Source of the DNA: Streptomyces sp. NBC_01454
GTDB taxonomy: Bacteria > Actinomycetota > Actinomycetes > Streptomycetales > Streptomycetaceae
Length of the DNA stretch: 64,000 nt
NCBI RefSeq assembly: GCF_036227565.1
Contig: NZ_CP109460.1
Span: forward strand, 6,200,001-6,264,000
Reading direction: 5' to 3'
Both the position numbers and the translations under genes were made by a program. Of this stretch, positions 46,934 to 57,690 are shown piece by piece. How positions within the stretch are numbered: the first letter of the stretch is position 1; the number at the start of each line of letters is the position of its first letter. The notes below the pieces were generated by a model. It made no database searches. It had not been told where the DNA came from and worked only from the letters and a program-made list of their open reading frames with translations.

Positions 46934-47674
46934 ATGTCCGTCATGGAGATCATGGATGCCGCGGCGCCGACGCATGTGGCGCACCGTGACAACCACACGC
47001 ACCGCGATGTGAACGGCGGCTGGCTGCGCCCCGCCGTCTTCGGCGCGATGGACGGACTGGTCTCGAACCTCGCCCTGATGACGGGTGTCGCCGGCGGCGC
47101 GCTGTCGCAGCAGACGATCATCATCACCGGCCTGGCGGGACTGGCGGCCGGCGCCTTCTCGATGGCCGCGGGGGAGTACACCTCGGTCGCCTCGCAGCGC
47201 GAGCTGGTCCAGGCCGAGCTGGCAATCGAGCGGGCCGAGCTGCGCAAGCACCCGAAGGACGAGCTGGACGAGCTGGCGGCCCTCTATGTGTCGCGGGGCG
47301 TCGAGCCGGCGCTGGCTCGGCAGGTCGCCGAACAGCTCTCCTCGGACCCCGAGCAGGCCCTGGAGATCCATGCCCGTGAGGAATTGGGCATCGACCCCTC
47401 CGACCTTCCTTCGCCCACTGTCGCTGCCGTTTCCTCCTTCGGATCCTTTGCGCTGGGCGCGCTGCTGCCTGTTCTTCCCTATCTGCTGGGGGCTTCCGAG
47501 ATCTGGCCGGCGGTGCTGCTCGCACTGGTCGGGCTGTTCGGCTGCGGGGCGGTCGTGGCCCGTGTGACGGCGCGCTCCTGGTGGTTCAGCGGACTGCGCC
47601 AGCTGGCCCTCGGTGGCGCCGCGGCCGGTGTGACGTACGCCCTGGGAGTGCTGTTCGGAACCGTCGTAGGGTGA
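46934..47674 (+). CDS. VIT1/CCC1 family transporter (iron/manganese)
   Basis: A 246-residue membrane protein of the vacuolar iron transporter family, which in bacteria probably exports or stores Fe2+/Mn2+. The first-helix motif is AVFGAMDGLVSNLALMTGVAG, with the Asp used in transport; the second helix has AGAFSMAAGEYTSVASQREL. A cytoplasmic charged helical domain (about residues 85-155, Glu-rich, metal-binding in relatives) precedes three more helices. The N-terminus is His-rich (AHRDNHTHRD), perhaps metal-sensing. ATG 46934. Confidence 0.9.
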   Translation: MSVMEIMDAAAPTHVAHRDNHTHRDVNGGWLRPAVFGAMDGLVSNLALMTGVAGGALSQQTIIITGLAGLAAGAFSMAAGEYTSVASQRELVQAELAIERAELRKHPKDELDELAALYVSRGVEPALARQVAEQLSSDPEQALEIHAREELGIDPSDLPSPTVAAVSSFGSFALGALLPVLPYLLGASEIWPAVLLALVGLFGCGAVVARVTARSWWFSGLRQLALGGAAAGVTYALGVLFGTVVG

Positions 47675-47886
47675 CGTGTCATGCGAGTGACTGCATAATT
47701 ACCGCGTTACCCAACGGTTTCGAATTGATGACGACCGGGCATAAGGCCCAGGCGTCGCGGGCAATGTCGCTCGCCGAACGCCGCCCTGTGGGACGGCTCC
47801 AGATTCCGTCCGCGTCCTGACCCACCGCACCCGCGGTGTCCGCATGTTGGAAGCCTCCTTTCGCTTTTCGAGAAGCGGCTCATCCT

Positions 47887-47906
47887 GTAACCTGCACGAA
47901 ATTTCG
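47887..47906. promoter_or_regulatory. GlnR-like half box and CGAAATTTCG palindrome upstream of gltB
   Basis: GTAAC-N6-GAAAT (47887-47902) matches one GTnAC-N6-GAAAC half of the nitrogen regulator GlnR's box in all but the last base. The overlapping CGAAATTTCG (47897-47906) is a perfect 10-bp palindrome. The site lies about 60 bp before the gltB start. A second half box at the right distance is not seen. Confidence 0.35.
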
Positions 47907-47965
47907 CGGAGGGCCAACGTCGTCCCTCGGCAATTCCTATGCCACGACGACGTTGGGAGAGCTTG

Positions 47966-50900
47966 ATGCGCTTCGCGTCCACGCACTCCGCGACCACCAG
48001 CAGCGCCAGCGCCGCCGCCTGGTCGCCCATGGACGGCCGCCCCGCCCAGCAGGGCATGTACGACCCGCGCAACGAGCACGACGCCTGCGGCGTCGGCTTT
48101 GTGGCCACCCTCACCGGAGAGGCCAGCCACGCACTGGTCGAGCAGGCGCTCACCGTCCTGACGAATCTGGAGCACCGCGGTGCCACCGGCTCGGAGCCCG
48201 ACTCGGGCGACGGCGCGGGCATCCTGCTCCAGGTGCCGGACGCGTTCCTCCGCGAAGAGGTCACCTTCGAGCTCCCCGAGGCCGGCGCCTACGCCGTCGG
48301 CCTCGCCTTCCTGCCCTCCGATGCCCAGGAAGCGGCCGCTGCCGTCTCACGCATCGAGACGATCGCCGGCGAGGAGGGCCTGGACGTCATCGGCTGGCGG
48401 GTGGTCCCGGTCGCCCCGCAGCTGCTGGGCAACGGCGCCCGCGCCACCATGCCCGCCTTCTCCCAGCTCTTCGTGGGCGACAAGAAGAGCACCGGGCTGG
48501 CGCTGGACCGCAAGGCGTTCGCGCTGCGCAAGCGCGCCGAGCGGGAGGCCGGGGTCTACTTCCCCTCGCTGTCCGCCCGGACGATCGTCTACAAGGGCAT
48601 GCTGACCACCGGCCAGCTGGAGCCCTTCTTCCCGGACCTGTCCGACCGCCGCTTCGCCACCGCGATCGCGCTGGTCCACTCGCGCTTCTCCACCAACACC
48701 TTCCCGAGCTGGCCGCTGGCCCACCCGTACCGCTTCGTCGCGCACAACGGCGAGATCAACACGGTCAAGGGCAACCGCAACTGGATGCGGGCCCGGGAAT
48801 CGCAGCTGGCCTCGAAGCTCTTCGGCAGTGAGGACCTCGCGCGGATCTTCCCGGTCTGCACCGCCGACGCCTCCGACTCCGCCTCCTTCGACGAGGTCCT
48901 GGAGCTGCTCCACCTCGGCGGCCGCTCGCTGCCGCACTCGGTGCTGATGATGGTCCCCGAGGCGTGGGAGAACTCCCCCTCCATGGACCCGGCCCGGCGT
49001 GCCTTCTACCAGTTCCACTCCACGATGATGGAGCCCTGGGACGGCCCGGCCTGTGTCACCTTCACCGACGGCACCCAGGTCGGCGCGGTCCTGGACCGCA
49101 ACGGTCTGCGCCCCGGCCGCTACTGGGTCACCGACGACGGCCTGGTCGTGCTCTCCTCCGAGGTCGGCGTCCTGGACATCGACCCCGCGAAGGTCGTCCG
49201 CAAGGGCCGCCTGCAGCCCGGCCGGATGTTCCTCGTGGACACCGCCGAGGGCCGCATCATCGAGGACGACGAGATCAAGGCGCAGCTCGCCTCCGAGCAG
49301 CCCTACCAGGAGTGGCTGGAATCCGGCCTGATCGAGCTCGCGGACCTGCCCGAGCGCGAGCACATCGTGCACACCCACGCCTCGGTCACCCGCCGCCAGC
49401 AGACCTTCGGCTACACCGAGGAAGAGCTGCGCGTCATCCTCGCCCCGATGGCCAAGGCCGGCGCCGAACCCATCGGCTCGATGGGCACCGACTCGCCGAT
49501 CGCCGCGCTCTCCGAGCGCCCCCGGCTGCTCTTCGACTACTTCACCCAGCTCTTCGCGCAGGTCACCAACCCGCCGCTGGACGCCATCCGCGAGGAGCTG
49601 GTCACCTCGCTGATCTCCTCCCTCGGCCCCCAGGGCAATCTCCTGGAGCCGAGCGCGGCCTCCTGCCGCAGCGTGACCCTGCCCTTCCCGGTGATCGACA
49701 ACGACGAGCTGGCCAAGCTCGTCCACATCAACGCCGACGGCGACATGCCCGGCATGAAGGCCGTGACCCTCTCCGGCCTCTACCGGGTCTCCGGCGGCGG
49801 CGAGTCGCTGGCCGCCCGGATCGAGCAGATCTGCGCCGAGGCGGACGCCGCCATCGACGACGGCGCCCGGCTGATCGTGCTCTCCGACCGCCACTCGGAC
49901 GCCGAGCACGCGCCGATCCCGTCGCTGCTGCTGACCGCCGCGGTCCACCACCACCTCATCGGCACCAAGGAGCGCACCCAGGTCGGTCTGCTCGTCGAGG
50001 CCGGCGATGTGCGCGAGGTGCACCACGTCGCACTGCTCATCGGCTTCGGTGCCGCGGCCGTCAACCCCTACCTGGCCATGGAGTCCGTCGAGGACCTCGT
50101 CCGCGCGGGCACCTTCCTGCCGGGTATCGAGGCCGAGGCCGCCATCAAGAACCTCATCAAGGCGCTCGGCAAGGGCGTCCTGAAGGTCATGTCCAAGATG
50201 GGCATCTCCACCGTCGCCTCCTACCGGGGCGCGCAGGTCTTCGAGGCCGTCGGCCTGGACGAGGAATTCGTCGCGCGGTACTTCCACGGCACCGCGACCA
50301 AGATCGGCGGCGCCGGTCTGGACGTCATCGCCAAGGAGGTCGCGGCCCGGCACGCCAAGGCCTACCCGGCCTCCGGCATCGCCGCCACGCACCGCGCGCT
50401 GGAGATCGGCGGCGAGTACCAGTGGCGCCGCGAGGGCGAGCCGCACCTCTTCGACCCGGACACCGTCTTCCGGCTCCAGCACTCCACCCGCACCCGGCGC
50501 TACGACATCTTCAAGAAGTACACCGAGCGGGTCAACGAGCAGTCCGAGCGGCTGATGACGCTGCGCGGCCTGTTCTCCTTCGCCACCGACCGCCCCTCGA
50601 TCCCGATCGAGGAGGTCGAGCCGGCGTCGGAGATCGTCAAGCGCTTCTCCACCGGCGCCATGTCGTACGGCTCCATCTCCCAGGAGGCGCACGAGACGCT
50701 GGCCATCGCCATGAACCAGCTGGGCGGCAAGTCCAACACCGGTGAGGGCGGCGAGGACCCCGAGCGGCTCTACGACCCGGCGCGCCGCTCGGCCATCAAG
50801 CAGGTCGCCTCCGGCCGCTTCGGTGTGACCTCCGAGTACCTGGTCAACTCCGACGACATCCAGATCAAGATGGCCCAGGGCGCCAAGCCCGGCGAGGGCG

Positions 50901-52570
50901 GCCAGCTGCCCGGCCACAAGGTCTACCCGTGGGTCGCCAAGACCCGGCACTCCACCCCGGGCGTCGGCCTGATCTCCCCGCCGCCGCACCACGACATCTA
51001 CTCCATCGAGGACCTGGCTCAGCTGATCCACGACCTCAAGAACGCCAACCCGCAGGCCCGCATCCACGTGAAGCTGGTCTCCGAGGTCGGCGTCGGCACG
51101 GTCGCCGCGGGTGTCTCCAAGGCGCACGCGGACGTGGTCCTGATCTCCGGCCACGACGGCGGTACGGGTGCCTCCCCGCTGACCTCCCTCAAGCACGCGG
51201 GCGGTCCCTGGGAGCTGGGCCTGGCCGAGACCCAGCAGACGCTGCTGCTCAACGGCCTGCGCGACCGGATCGTGGTGCAGACCGACGGTCAGCTCAAGAC
51301 CGGCCGCGATGTCGTCATCGCCGCCCTGCTGGGCGCCGAGGAGTTCGGCTTCGCGACCGCACCGCTGGTCGTCTCCGGCTGCATCATGATGCGGGTGTGC
51401 CACCTGGACACCTGCCCGGTCGGCATCGCCACCCAGAACCCGGCGCTGCGCGAGCGGTTCAGCGGCAAGGCCGAGTACATCGTCAACTTCTTCCAGTTCA
51501 TCGCGGAAGAGGTCCGTGAGATCCTCGCCGAGCTGGGCTTCCGCAGCCTGGACGAAGCCATCGGCCACGCCGATCTGCTGAACACCTCCCGCGCGGTGGA
51601 CCACTGGAAGGCGCAGGGCCTGGACCTGGCCCCGCTGCTGCACGTCCCCGAGCTGGCCGAGGGCGCCGTGCGCCACCAGGTCATCGAGCAGGACCACGGT
51701 CTGGAGAAGGCGCTCGACAACGAGCTGATCAAGCTCGCCGCCGACGCCCTGGCCGCGGACAGCGCCGAGGCCGCGGAGCCGGTCCGGGCGCAGGTCGCGA
51801 TCCGCAACATCAACCGGACCGTCGGCACCATGCTCGGCCACGAGGTCACCAAGAAGTTCGGTGGCGCGGGCCTGCCCGACGACACCATCGACATCACCTT
51901 CACCGGCTCGGCCGGCCAGTCCTTCGGCGCGTTCCTGCCCCGCGGCGTCACGCTGCGCCTGGAGGGTGACGCCAACGACTACGTCGGCAAGGGCCTGTCC
52001 GGCGGCCGGGTCGTGGTCCGCCCGGACCGCGGCGCCGACCACCTCGCCGAGTTCTCCACCATCGCCGGCAACACCCTCGCCTACGGCGCCACCGGCGGCG
52101 AGCTGTTCCTGCGCGGCCGGGTCGGCGAGCGCTTCTGCGTCCGCAACTCCGGTGCCACGGTGGTCTCCGAGGGCGTCGGTGACCACGGCTGCGAGTACAT
52201 GACCGGCGGCAACGCGGTCGTGCTGGGCGAGACGGGCCGCAACTTCGCGGCCGGTATGTCCGGCGGCTTCGCCTACGTCATCGACCTCGACAAGGCCAAC
52301 GTCAACAAGGAACTCGTCGACGCGGTCCACGCGCTGGACGACGCCGACAAGCAGTGGCTGCACGACGTCGTGCGCCGCCACCAGGAGGAGACCGGCTCCA
52401 CCGTCGCCGACAAGCTCCTCGCCGACTGGGATGCCGCGGCCGCGCGCTTCAGCAAGGTCATCCCGCCCACCTACCAGGCAGTGCTCGTCGCCAAGGACGC
52501 CGCTGAGCAGGCCGGACTCTCCGAGTCCGAGACCCACGAGAAGATGATGGAGGCGGCGACCAATGGCTGA
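47966..52570 (+). CDS. gltB: Glutamate synthase (NADPH) large subunit
   Basis: A 1534-residue enzyme that makes two glutamates from glutamine and 2-oxoglutarate. The N-terminal class II amidotransferase becomes active when the propeptide is cut to expose Cys41 of DACGVGF. A central domain follows, then an FMN/2-oxoglutarate synthase domain with [3Fe-4S] cysteines 1139, 1145 and 1150 ([12 protein letters not shown]), then the C-terminal GXGXG beta-helix domain. Start is ATG 47966 after GGGAGAG; an in-frame ATG at 47939 lies 27 bp upstream without a site. gltD overlaps by 8 bp. Confidence 0.97.
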   Translation: MRFASTHSATTSSASAAAWSPMDGRPAQQGMYDPRNEHDACGVGFVATLTGEASHALVEQALTVLTNLEHRGATGSEPDSGDGAGILLQVPDAFLREEVTFELPEAGAYAVGLAFLPSDAQEAAAAVSRIETIAGEEGLDVIGWRVVPVAPQLLGNGARATMPAFSQLFVGDKKSTGLALDRKAFALRKRAEREAGVYFPSLSARTIVYKGMLTTGQLEPFFPDLSDRRFATAIALVHSRFSTNTFPSWPLAHPYRFVAHNGEINTVKGNRNWMRARESQLASKLFGSEDLARIFPVCTADASDSASFDEVLELLHLGGRSLPHSVLMMVPEAWENSPSMDPARRAFYQFHSTMMEPWDGPACVTFTDGTQVGAVLDRNGLRPGRYWVTDDGLVVLSSEVGVLDIDPAKVVRKGRLQPGRMFLVDTAEGRIIEDDEIKAQLASEQPYQEWLESGLIELADLPEREHIVHTHASVTRRQQTFGYTEEELRVILAPMAKAGAEPIGSMGTDSPIAALSERPRLLFDYFTQLFAQVTNPPLDAIREELVTSLISSLGPQGNLLEPSAASCRSVTLPFPVIDNDELAKLVHINADGDMPGMKAVTLSGLYRVSGGGESLAARIEQICAEADAAIDDGARLIVLSDRHSDAEHAPIPSLLLTAAVHHHLIGTKERTQVGLLVEAGDVREVHHVALLIGFGAAAVNPYLAMESVEDLVRAGTFLPGIEAEAAIKNLIKALGKGVLKVMSKMGISTVASYRGAQVFEAVGLDEEFVARYFHGTATKIGGAGLDVIAKEVAARHAKAYPASGIAATHRALEIGGEYQWRREGEPHLFDPDTVFRLQHSTRTRRYDIFKKYTERVNEQSERLMTLRGLFSFATDRPSIPIEEVEPASEIVKRFSTGAMSYGSISQEAHETLAIAMNQLGGKSNTGEGGEDPERLYDPARRSAIKQVASGRFGVTSEYLVNSDDIQIKMAQGAKPGEGGQLPGHKVYPWVAKTRHSTPGVGLISPPPHHDIYSIEDLAQLIHDLKNANPQARIHVKLVSEVGVGTVAAGVSKAHADVVLISGHDGGTGASPLTSLKHAGGPWELGLAETQQTLLLNGLRDRIVVQTDGQLKTGRDVVIAALLGAEEFGFATAPLVVSGCIMMRVCHLDTCPVGIATQNPALRERFSGKAEYIVNFFQFIAEEVREILAELGFRSLDEAIGHADLLNTSRAVDHWKAQGLDLAPLLHVPELAEGAVRHQVIEQDHGLEKALDNELIKLAADALAADSAEAAEPVRAQVAIRNINRTVGTMLGHEVTKKFGGAGLPDDTIDITFTGSAGQSFGAFLPRGVTLRLEGDANDYVGKGLSGGRVVVRPDRGADHLAEFSTIAGNTLAYGATGGELFLRGRVGERFCVRNSGATVVSEGVGDHGCEYMTGGNAVVLGETGRNFAAGMSGGFAYVIDLDKANVNKELVDAVHALDDADKQWLHDVVRRHQEETGSTVADKLLADWDAAAARFSKVIPPTYQAVLVAKDAAEQAGLSESETHEKMMEAATNG

Positions 52571-54023
52571 CCCCAAGGGCTTCCTGAACCACGAGCGCGA
52601 GATCGCCAAGACCCGCCCCGTCGAGGAGCGCGTCAAGGACTGGAACGAGGTCTACCAGCCCGGCTCCCTGCTGCCGATCATCAGCAAGCAGGCGTCGCGC
52701 TGCATGGACTGCGGTATCCCGTTCTGTCACAACGGCTGCCCGCTCGGAAACCTCATCCCCGAGTGGAACGACTACGCCTACCGCGAGGACTGGACCGAGG
52801 CCAGCGAGCGGCTGCACGCGACCAACAACTTCCCGGAGTTCACCGGCCGCCTGTGCCCCGCGCCCTGTGAGTCCGCCTGTGTGCTGGGCATCAACCAGCC
52901 GCCGGTGACCATCAAGAACGTCGAGGTCTCCATCATCGACAAGGCGTGGGACAAGGGTGACGTCACCCCGCAGCCGCCCGAGCGCCTCTCCGGCAAGACC
53001 GTCGCCGTCATCGGCTCCGGTCCGGCCGGTCTGGCCGCCGCCCAGCAGCTGACCCGGGCCGGTCACACCGTCGCCGTCTACGAGCGCGCGGACCGTATCG
53101 GTGGTCTCCTGCGGTACGGCATCCCCGAGTTCAAGATGGAAAAGCGCCACATCAACCGCCGTATCGAGCAGATGCGCGCGGAGGGCACCAAGTTCCGTAC
53201 CGAGGTGGAGATCGGTCGCGACCTCGACGCGAAGAAGCTGCGCAAGCGCTACGACGCCGTCGTCATCGCCGCCGGTGCCACCACCTCCCGCGACCTTCCG
53301 GTGCCCGGCCGTGAACTGGGCGGCATCCACTTCGCGATGGAGTACCTGCCGCTGGCCAACAAGGTGCAGGAGGGTGACCTGACGGTCGCCCCGATCAGCG
53401 CCGAGGGCAAGCACGTGGTCGTCATCGGCGGCGGCGACACCGGCGCGGACTGCGTCGGCACCGCCCACCGCCAGGGCGCCGCCTCCGTCACCCAGCTGGA
53501 GATCATGGGCAAGCCGGGCGACGAGCGGAACCCGAACCAGCCGTGGCCGACCTTCCCGATGCTCTACAAGGTCACCTCCGCGCACGAGGAGGGCGGCGAG
53601 CGGATCTACTCCGTCTCCACCACCCACTTCGAGGGCGACGAGGACGGCAACGTCCAGTGGCTGCACCTGACCGAGGTGGAGTTCAAGGACGGCCGGCCGG
53701 AGCCGAAGCCGGGCACCGAGCGGAAGATCCCGGCCCAGCTGGTCACCCTCGCCATGGGCTTCACCGGCACCGACCGGGAGAACGGCCTGGTCGAGCAGTT
53801 CGGCCTGGAGCTCGACGAGCGTGGCAACGTCGCCCGCGACGCGGACTTCGCCACCAACGTCCCCGGCGTGTACGTCGCCGGTGACGCCGGCCGCGGCCAG
53901 TCGCTGATCGTGTGGGCCATCGCCGAGGGCCGCTCCGCCGCCCGCGGGGTGGACCACTTCCTGACCGGAGTCAGCGCCCTGCCGGCTCCCATCAAGCCGA
54001 CGGATCGCGCACTGACCGTGTGA
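52563..54023 (+). CDS. gltD: Glutamate synthase small subunit
   Basis: A 486-residue NADPH-oxidising flavoprotein that feeds electrons to GltB. N-terminal Fe-S ligands lie in [17 protein letters not shown] and [13 protein letters not shown]. The FAD site is [15 protein letters not shown] and the NADPH site [31 protein letters not shown] and [18 protein letters not shown] finish the fold. Its ATG lies inside the end of gltB, so translation is coupled. A very strong hairpin follows. Confidence 0.97.
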   Translation: MADPKGFLNHEREIAKTRPVEERVKDWNEVYQPGSLLPIISKQASRCMDCGIPFCHNGCPLGNLIPEWNDYAYREDWTEASERLHATNNFPEFTGRLCPAPCESACVLGINQPPVTIKNVEVSIIDKAWDKGDVTPQPPERLSGKTVAVIGSGPAGLAAAQQLTRAGHTVAVYERADRIGGLLRYGIPEFKMEKRHINRRIEQMRAEGTKFRTEVEIGRDLDAKKLRKRYDAVVIAAGATTSRDLPVPGRELGGIHFAMEYLPLANKVQEGDLTVAPISAEGKHVVVIGGGDTGADCVGTAHRQGAASVTQLEIMGKPGDERNPNQPWPTFPMLYKVTSAHEEGGERIYSVSTTHFEGDEDGNVQWLHLTEVEFKDGRPEPKPGTERKIPAQLVTLAMGFTGTDRENGLVEQFGLELDERGNVARDADFATNVPGVYVAGDAGRGQSLIVWAIAEGRSAARGVDHFLTGVSALPAPIKPTDRALTV

Positions 54024-54063
54024 CGACCGTCCCCTGATGTCCCGTACAACGGCGTACGGCGGC

Positions 54064-54096
54064 ATGGGGGCCCGGGGGTTTCCCCCGGGCCCCCAT
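54064..54096. terminator. Terminator after gltBD
   Basis: ATGGGGGCCCGGGGG (54064-54078) and CCCCCGGGCCCCCAT (54082-54096) form a perfect 15-bp stem with a TTT loop, 40 bp after the gltD stop. One of the strongest hairpins in the window. Confidence 0.85.
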
Positions 54097-54184
54097 CCGC
54101 GGCGCCTGCCCCCTCCCCCGACCGGAGGCAGGCGCCGCGTGCTGTGTGCCGCCGCTTCCCGGCGGCCCTGCCGCCCGGTGGCGC

Positions 54185-54760
54185 CTACGGGCGGCCGCCG
54201 CGCCCGGCGGGGAAGCGCAGCCCCCACTGCCGTGCCCGCTCCCGCGCGGGCGCCGGCACGGGCCGCGGCGGGGGAGTGGCCGACGGCCGGAAGTCATGCA
54301 CCGGCGGATCCCAGACCCCCGGAGGGGTCCCGCCCTCGCCGAGCGGCAGCACGGCCCGCGGATCGACATGCACCCGCAGCACCTGTGCCTCGATCTGTGT
54401 CCAGGCCCCGTCGGTCACCGTCCGCTCGCCGACCCGGCGGGCCTCCAACTGCACCGGGCAGTGGGCGAGCCGGGGCGGCCGCACCAGCTCGGACGGTTCG
54501 GTCCAGGGCGCATCCGTGGCGCATGGCATGCTGCTCGTCCCCTCCTCGGTCCCCGTCCCGTCCGGCGGCAGATTGAAGACCACGTCCGGGCGCACTGCGA
54601 GATTCTGCGCCGTGCGGCCGCGGGACGGCAGCCAGACGCTGACGACCGGCCCGAGCTCCCACCGGATCCGCAGCTCGACCAGCACAAAGGTCTGGTCGTC
54701 GTTCTCCGTGGACAGCAGCGCCGGGGTGACCGAACTGCTCTTCTCCAGCGCGACGTTCAT
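54185..54760 (-). CDS. Flavin-reductase-like (FMN-binding split barrel) protein
   Basis: A 191-residue cytoplasmic protein. The pattern ALLSTENDDQTFVLVELRI, WLPSRGRTAQNLAVRPDVVFNLP, then HCPVQLEARRVGER with EAQVLRVHVDP near the end resembles the flavin-reductase-like FMN-binding family. It would bind FMN and reduce or oxidise small molecules; substrate unknown. The C-terminal 45 residues are Pro/Arg-rich. It is divergent from an ArsR-type regulator with a perfect inverted repeat between them, so it is the probable target gene. Confidence 0.7.
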   Translation of the reverse strand: MNVALEKSSSVTPALLSTENDDQTFVLVELRIRWELGPVVSVWLPSRGRTAQNLAVRPDVVFNLPPDGTGTEEGTSSMPCATDAPWTEPSELVRPPRLAHCPVQLEARRVGERTVTDGAWTQIEAQVLRVHVDPRAVLPLGEGGTPPGVWDPPVHDFRPSATPPPRPVPAPARERARQWGLRFPAGRGGRP

Positions 54761-54785
54761 GGCCCTGAGGATAGAAGCCGGATGG

Positions 54786-54801
54786 TTCGGTACTCACCGA
54801 A
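54786..54801. promoter_or_regulatory. Perfect operator-like repeat TTCGGT-N4-ACCGAA
   Basis: TTCGGT (54786-54791) and ACCGAA (54796-54801) are exact inverted copies 4 bp apart, in the 67-bp region between the divergent flavin-reductase-like gene and the ArsR-type gene. Position and form fit autoregulation by the ArsR protein with control of its neighbour. Confidence 0.6.
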
Positions 54802-54827
54802 ATGTGATGAGAGGTTACTCTGTGTAG

Positions 54828-55589
54828 ATGAAACGATGGGACGCCGATCAGGAAAGTGTCGCGGAAACCCCCGATCTGGCCGCCCTCGCGGCGCTGCTCG
54901 CGGACCGCACCCGTGCCGCCATCTGCATGGCCCTGCTCGACGGCGGCGCCTGGACCGCCGGTGAACTCGCCGAATACGCCGCGGTGGCCCCCTCCACCAC
55001 CACCGAACACCTCAACCTCCTGGTCTCCGGCGGCCTGCTCGCCGAGGAGCGCCGGGGCCGGCGGCGCTATGTGCGGCTGGCCGGTCCGGAGACCGCGGAA
55101 ACCCTGGAGAACCTCGCCGGCCTGGCCCCCTACCGCCAGGTGCCGGTCCGCTCGCTGGCCGAGGCCAACCACCGCCGGGCGCTGCACCACGCCCGTACCT
55201 GCTACGACCACATCGCCGGTGCGCTCGGCGTCGCCATCGCCGCCGCCATGACCGAACGCGGCCTGCTGGCGCGGGACTACGGCCTGGTGCTCACCGTCTC
55301 CGGCGCCAACTGGCTGACCGCGCTGGGCATTTCCGATGCCGGGCCCTCGGTCGCCCGCCGGGCCCATGTCCGCACCTGCCTCGACTGGACGGTGCGCCGC
55401 CAGCATCTCTCCGGCGCGGTCGGTGCCGCCCTCTACCGGCACGCCCTGGAGCACGACTGGATCGTCAAGGCCGTCACCACCCGCATCCTCACCGTCACCG
55501 TGGCCGGCCGCCGAGCCTTCCGCGACCGGCTCGGCCTGCCCGACGAGGCGCTCTATCCCTCCCTGGCGATCGGCCCGCCCCGGGCCTGA
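54828..55589 (+). CDS. ArsR-family winged-helix transcriptional regulator
   Basis: A 253-residue regulator. The winged HTH is at about residues 15-85: LAALLADRTRAAICMALLDG, WTAGELAEYAAVAPSTTTEH, LNLLVSGGLLAEERRGRRRYV. The following 160 residues form a domain with HHARTCYDHIAGALG and GLVLTVSGANWLTALGI, standard for the long ArsR type in actinobacteria. No CxC metal site of classic ArsR is seen, so the signal may be organic. ATG 54828; divergent from the flavin-reductase-like gene. Confidence 0.9.
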   Translation: MKRWDADQESVAETPDLAALAALLADRTRAAICMALLDGGAWTAGELAEYAAVAPSTTTEHLNLLVSGGLLAEERRGRRRYVRLAGPETAETLENLAGLAPYRQVPVRSLAEANHRRALHHARTCYDHIAGALGVAIAAAMTERGLLARDYGLVLTVSGANWLTALGISDAGPSVARRAHVRTCLDWTVRRQHLSGAVGAALYRHALEHDWIVKAVTTRILTVTVAGRRAFRDRLGLPDEALYPSLAIGPPRA

Positions 55590-55636
55590 CCCGCGGGCCG
55601 GGCGTCGCGAGCCGGGCGGGACGTTGCGGACACGCC

Positions 55637-56113
55637 TCAGGCGTTGCCGTCCTCCATGAGGCGGGCCGGGAAGCCGCCGGTGGCGACCGGGCCCCAGCGC
55701 AGCGGTGTCACCCGGATCAGCGACTTGCCCTGCTTGCGCATCGCCTCCCGGTACTCGTCCCAGTTGGGGTGCTCCCCGGCGATGTTGCGGTAGTACTCGA
55801 CGAGTGGCTCGATCGCGTCCGGGGTGTCGAGGACCTCGGCCTCGCCATCGATCTGCACCCAGGGACCGTTCCACTCGTCGGACAGCACCAGCACGCTGAC
55901 CGAGGAGACCCGGCGGACGTTGCGGACCTTGGCGCGTTCCGGATACGTGGACATCACCAGCCGGCCGGAGTCGTCCACCCCGCAGGTCAGCGGCGAGCCC
56001 TGCGGGGTGCCGTCGCTGCGGCGGGTGAGCAGGATCGCGCGGTGCCGGGGGCGGACGAACTCCAGCAGCTCGGGGAGCTCGACGCGGCGATTGGTGGCGG
56101 GAGAAGGGCTCAT
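55637..56113 (-). CDS. PPOX-class F420-dependent oxidoreductase-like protein
   Basis: A 158-residue split-beta-barrel protein of the pyridoxamine-phosphate-oxidase superfamily, the branch that usually binds F420 in actinobacteria. Motifs: RPRHRAILLTRRSDGTPQGSP then VMSTYPERAKVRNVRR (phosphate/cofactor binding) and WVQIDGEAEVLDTP. Fold is sure; F420 as cofactor is inferred from family. It is convergent with the ArsR gene. Confidence 0.88.
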   Translation of the reverse strand: MSPSPATNRRVELPELLEFVRPRHRAILLTRRSDGTPQGSPLTCGVDDSGRLVMSTYPERAKVRNVRRVSSVSVLVLSDEWNGPWVQIDGEAEVLDTPDAIEPLVEYYRNIAGEHPNWDEYREAMRKQGKSLIRVTPLRWGPVATGGFPARLMEDGNA

Positions 56114-56188
56114 GCGAACGAGCTTAGGCCGGTCCGGCCATGGTCCGCCGGACCGGCCGGCGGCGTGACGCCGGGCGGTGTGCGCCGC

Positions 56189-56677
56189 TCAGCCCTTGAG
56201 CAGCTGCTTGCCGGTGGCCGCGTCCACGACCTTGCGGCCGTCCAGTGCGCTCTTGAGCCGCACCGTCACCTTGTCGGTCGCCAGCTGCTCGGTGCACATC
56301 CCCTTGTTGCTCTTCCGCTTGCCCCAGCCGGTGACCACCACCATGCCCTTCGACTCGTGACTGCGCGCACCGAAGTGGACATCGCAGGCGCTGTGCCCGA
56401 CCGTCACCGTGATCTGCCGTACGCCCTTGTCCTTGGGGCGGTCCGCGCCGACCAGCGGCAGCATCGCCTGCTGCCGCTCGGTGACCGGGGACACCTTCGG
56501 CCAGTCCCGCACGATCTGATCCGCGCGCCGCTCGAAGGCGTCCTGCTTCTTCGGGGCGGGCGCGGTGCCCACGGTCTGCTTCTGCTGCCCGCAGCCGGAC
56601 AGTGCGACGGTGCCGGCGGTGGCCAGCGCGAGCACGGCGGTGAGGGTACGGGTGCGGGAGAGGTGGGATCCTCGCAT
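56189..56677 (-). CDS. Putative secreted lipoprotein
   Basis: A 162-residue protein with a lipoprotein signal: positive N-terminus, hydrophobic stretch (about 11-26) and lipobox LSGC with Cys29 for Lgt/Lsp processing. The mature part has QITVTVGHSACDVHFG, VVVTGWGKRKSNKGMCTEQL and VVDAATGKQLLKG; two Cys may form a disulfide. No domain is recognised. The start is ATG 56677 with AAGGAGG upstream, in preference to an extension to 56764. Confidence 0.85.
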   Translation of the reverse strand: MRGSHLSRTRTLTAVLALATAGTVALSGCGQQKQTVGTAPAPKKQDAFERRADQIVRDWPKVSPVTERQQAMLPLVGADRPKDKGVRQITVTVGHSACDVHFGARSHESKGMVVVTGWGKRKSNKGMCTEQLATDKVTVRLKSALDGRKVVDAATGKQLLKG

Positions 56678-56820
56678 GACAATGCCTCCTTGGTCGGCGG
56701 TGTGACGTGCCGGAGGCAAGACAGGTTCCGGCCCCGTCCGGCGTGCGGTACGCCCTGCGCACAATCCGCCCCTGGCGCAACCGCCGTGAGGGTGGACCGC
56801 CTGCCGTTAGCGTCCGGGTC

Positions 56821-57552
56821 ATGGACACCCTCACCCGGATCACCCGCACCGTCTGGCACCTCCCCTTCCCCGTCGGGCACGTGTATCTCGTCGCCCTCCC
56901 CGACGAGGGATACGCCGCGGTCGACACCGGCGTCCCCGGCTCCGCCCCCGCCATCCTGGACGCCCTCGCCCGTCTTGGCGGACGCCCCCACCAGCTGCGG
57001 CAGATCGTGCTCACCCACCACCACCTCGACCACATGGGCTCCGCCGCGGACCTGGCCGCCGCCACCGGCGCCCGTGTCCTGGCCGGCGCTCTGGACGCCC
57101 CGTACATCCGCGGCACCGCCCCCGCCCCCGAGCCGGAGTTCACCCCCGCCGAACGGCAGCTGTACGAAGGGGTGACGGCCGGCCTCACGTCAGCCGGCAC
57201 CCCGCCGCTGCGCCCCGCCGAGGTCGAGGGGGAACTGCACGACGGGGACACCCTGGACGGCTGGCCGGAAACGGTGCGGGTGCTGCACGTCCCCGGCCAC
57301 ACCCCCGGCGGGATCGCGCTGCACCTGCCGGAGAGCGGGGTGCTCTTCCCCGGCGATCTCATCGGCACCGACCCCGAGGGCCGCCGTGCCGTCCTCGGCC
57401 CGGGCAACGTCGCCCGCGAGGAGGCCATCGCGTCCTTCCGGCGGCTCGTCGCGCTCGGCGCCGACACGGTGTGCGTCCCGCACGGGGTGCCGCTGCGCAC
57501 CGGCGCCCGGGAGATGCTGGCCGCGGCCACCCCCGCGACGGACTGGCTGTAG
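56821..57552 (+). CDS. MBL-fold metallo-hydrolase
   Basis: A 243-residue metallo-beta-lactamase-fold enzyme. The metal site is Thr65-His66-His67-His68-Leu-Asp70-His71 (HxHxDH), with further ligands in HVPGHTPGG and FPGDLIG. It opens RTVWHLPFPVGHVYLVAL, usual for glyoxalase-II-like hydrolases. Substrate unknown. TAGCGT (56808-56813) 7 bp before ATG 56821 suggests a leaderless transcript. Confidence 0.92.
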   Translation: MDTLTRITRTVWHLPFPVGHVYLVALPDEGYAAVDTGVPGSAPAILDALARLGGRPHQLRQIVLTHHHLDHMGSAADLAAATGARVLAGALDAPYIRGTAPAPEPEFTPAERQLYEGVTAGLTSAGTPPLRPAEVEGELHDGDTLDGWPETVRVLHVPGHTPGGIALHLPESGVLFPGDLIGTDPEGRRAVLGPGNVAREEAIASFRRLVALGADTVCVPHGVPLRTGAREMLAAATPATDWL

Positions 57553-57690
57553 GCGCGTCCGGGCGGGGCGTCCCGGGGCGTGCCGGGGGGCGGCGCCCCC
57601 GCGGTGTGCGGCCGCGCGGATACCCTCGGGCGGCCGGGTCCGGCAACGGACCGGCGGGAGCCGGCGGCGCGGGATGTGAGGAGCACGGGT

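Noticed and set aside
47641..47700. GTGAC repeats after the VIT1 gene as further GlnR boxes
   Set aside because: The spacing between GTGAC copies (11 bp) and the absence of GAAAC partners do not fit the GlnR pattern.
48347..52636. Minus-strand open frame of 1429 codons opposite gltB
   Set aside because: A mirror of gltB codon bias. The plus strand has all glutamate synthase motifs.
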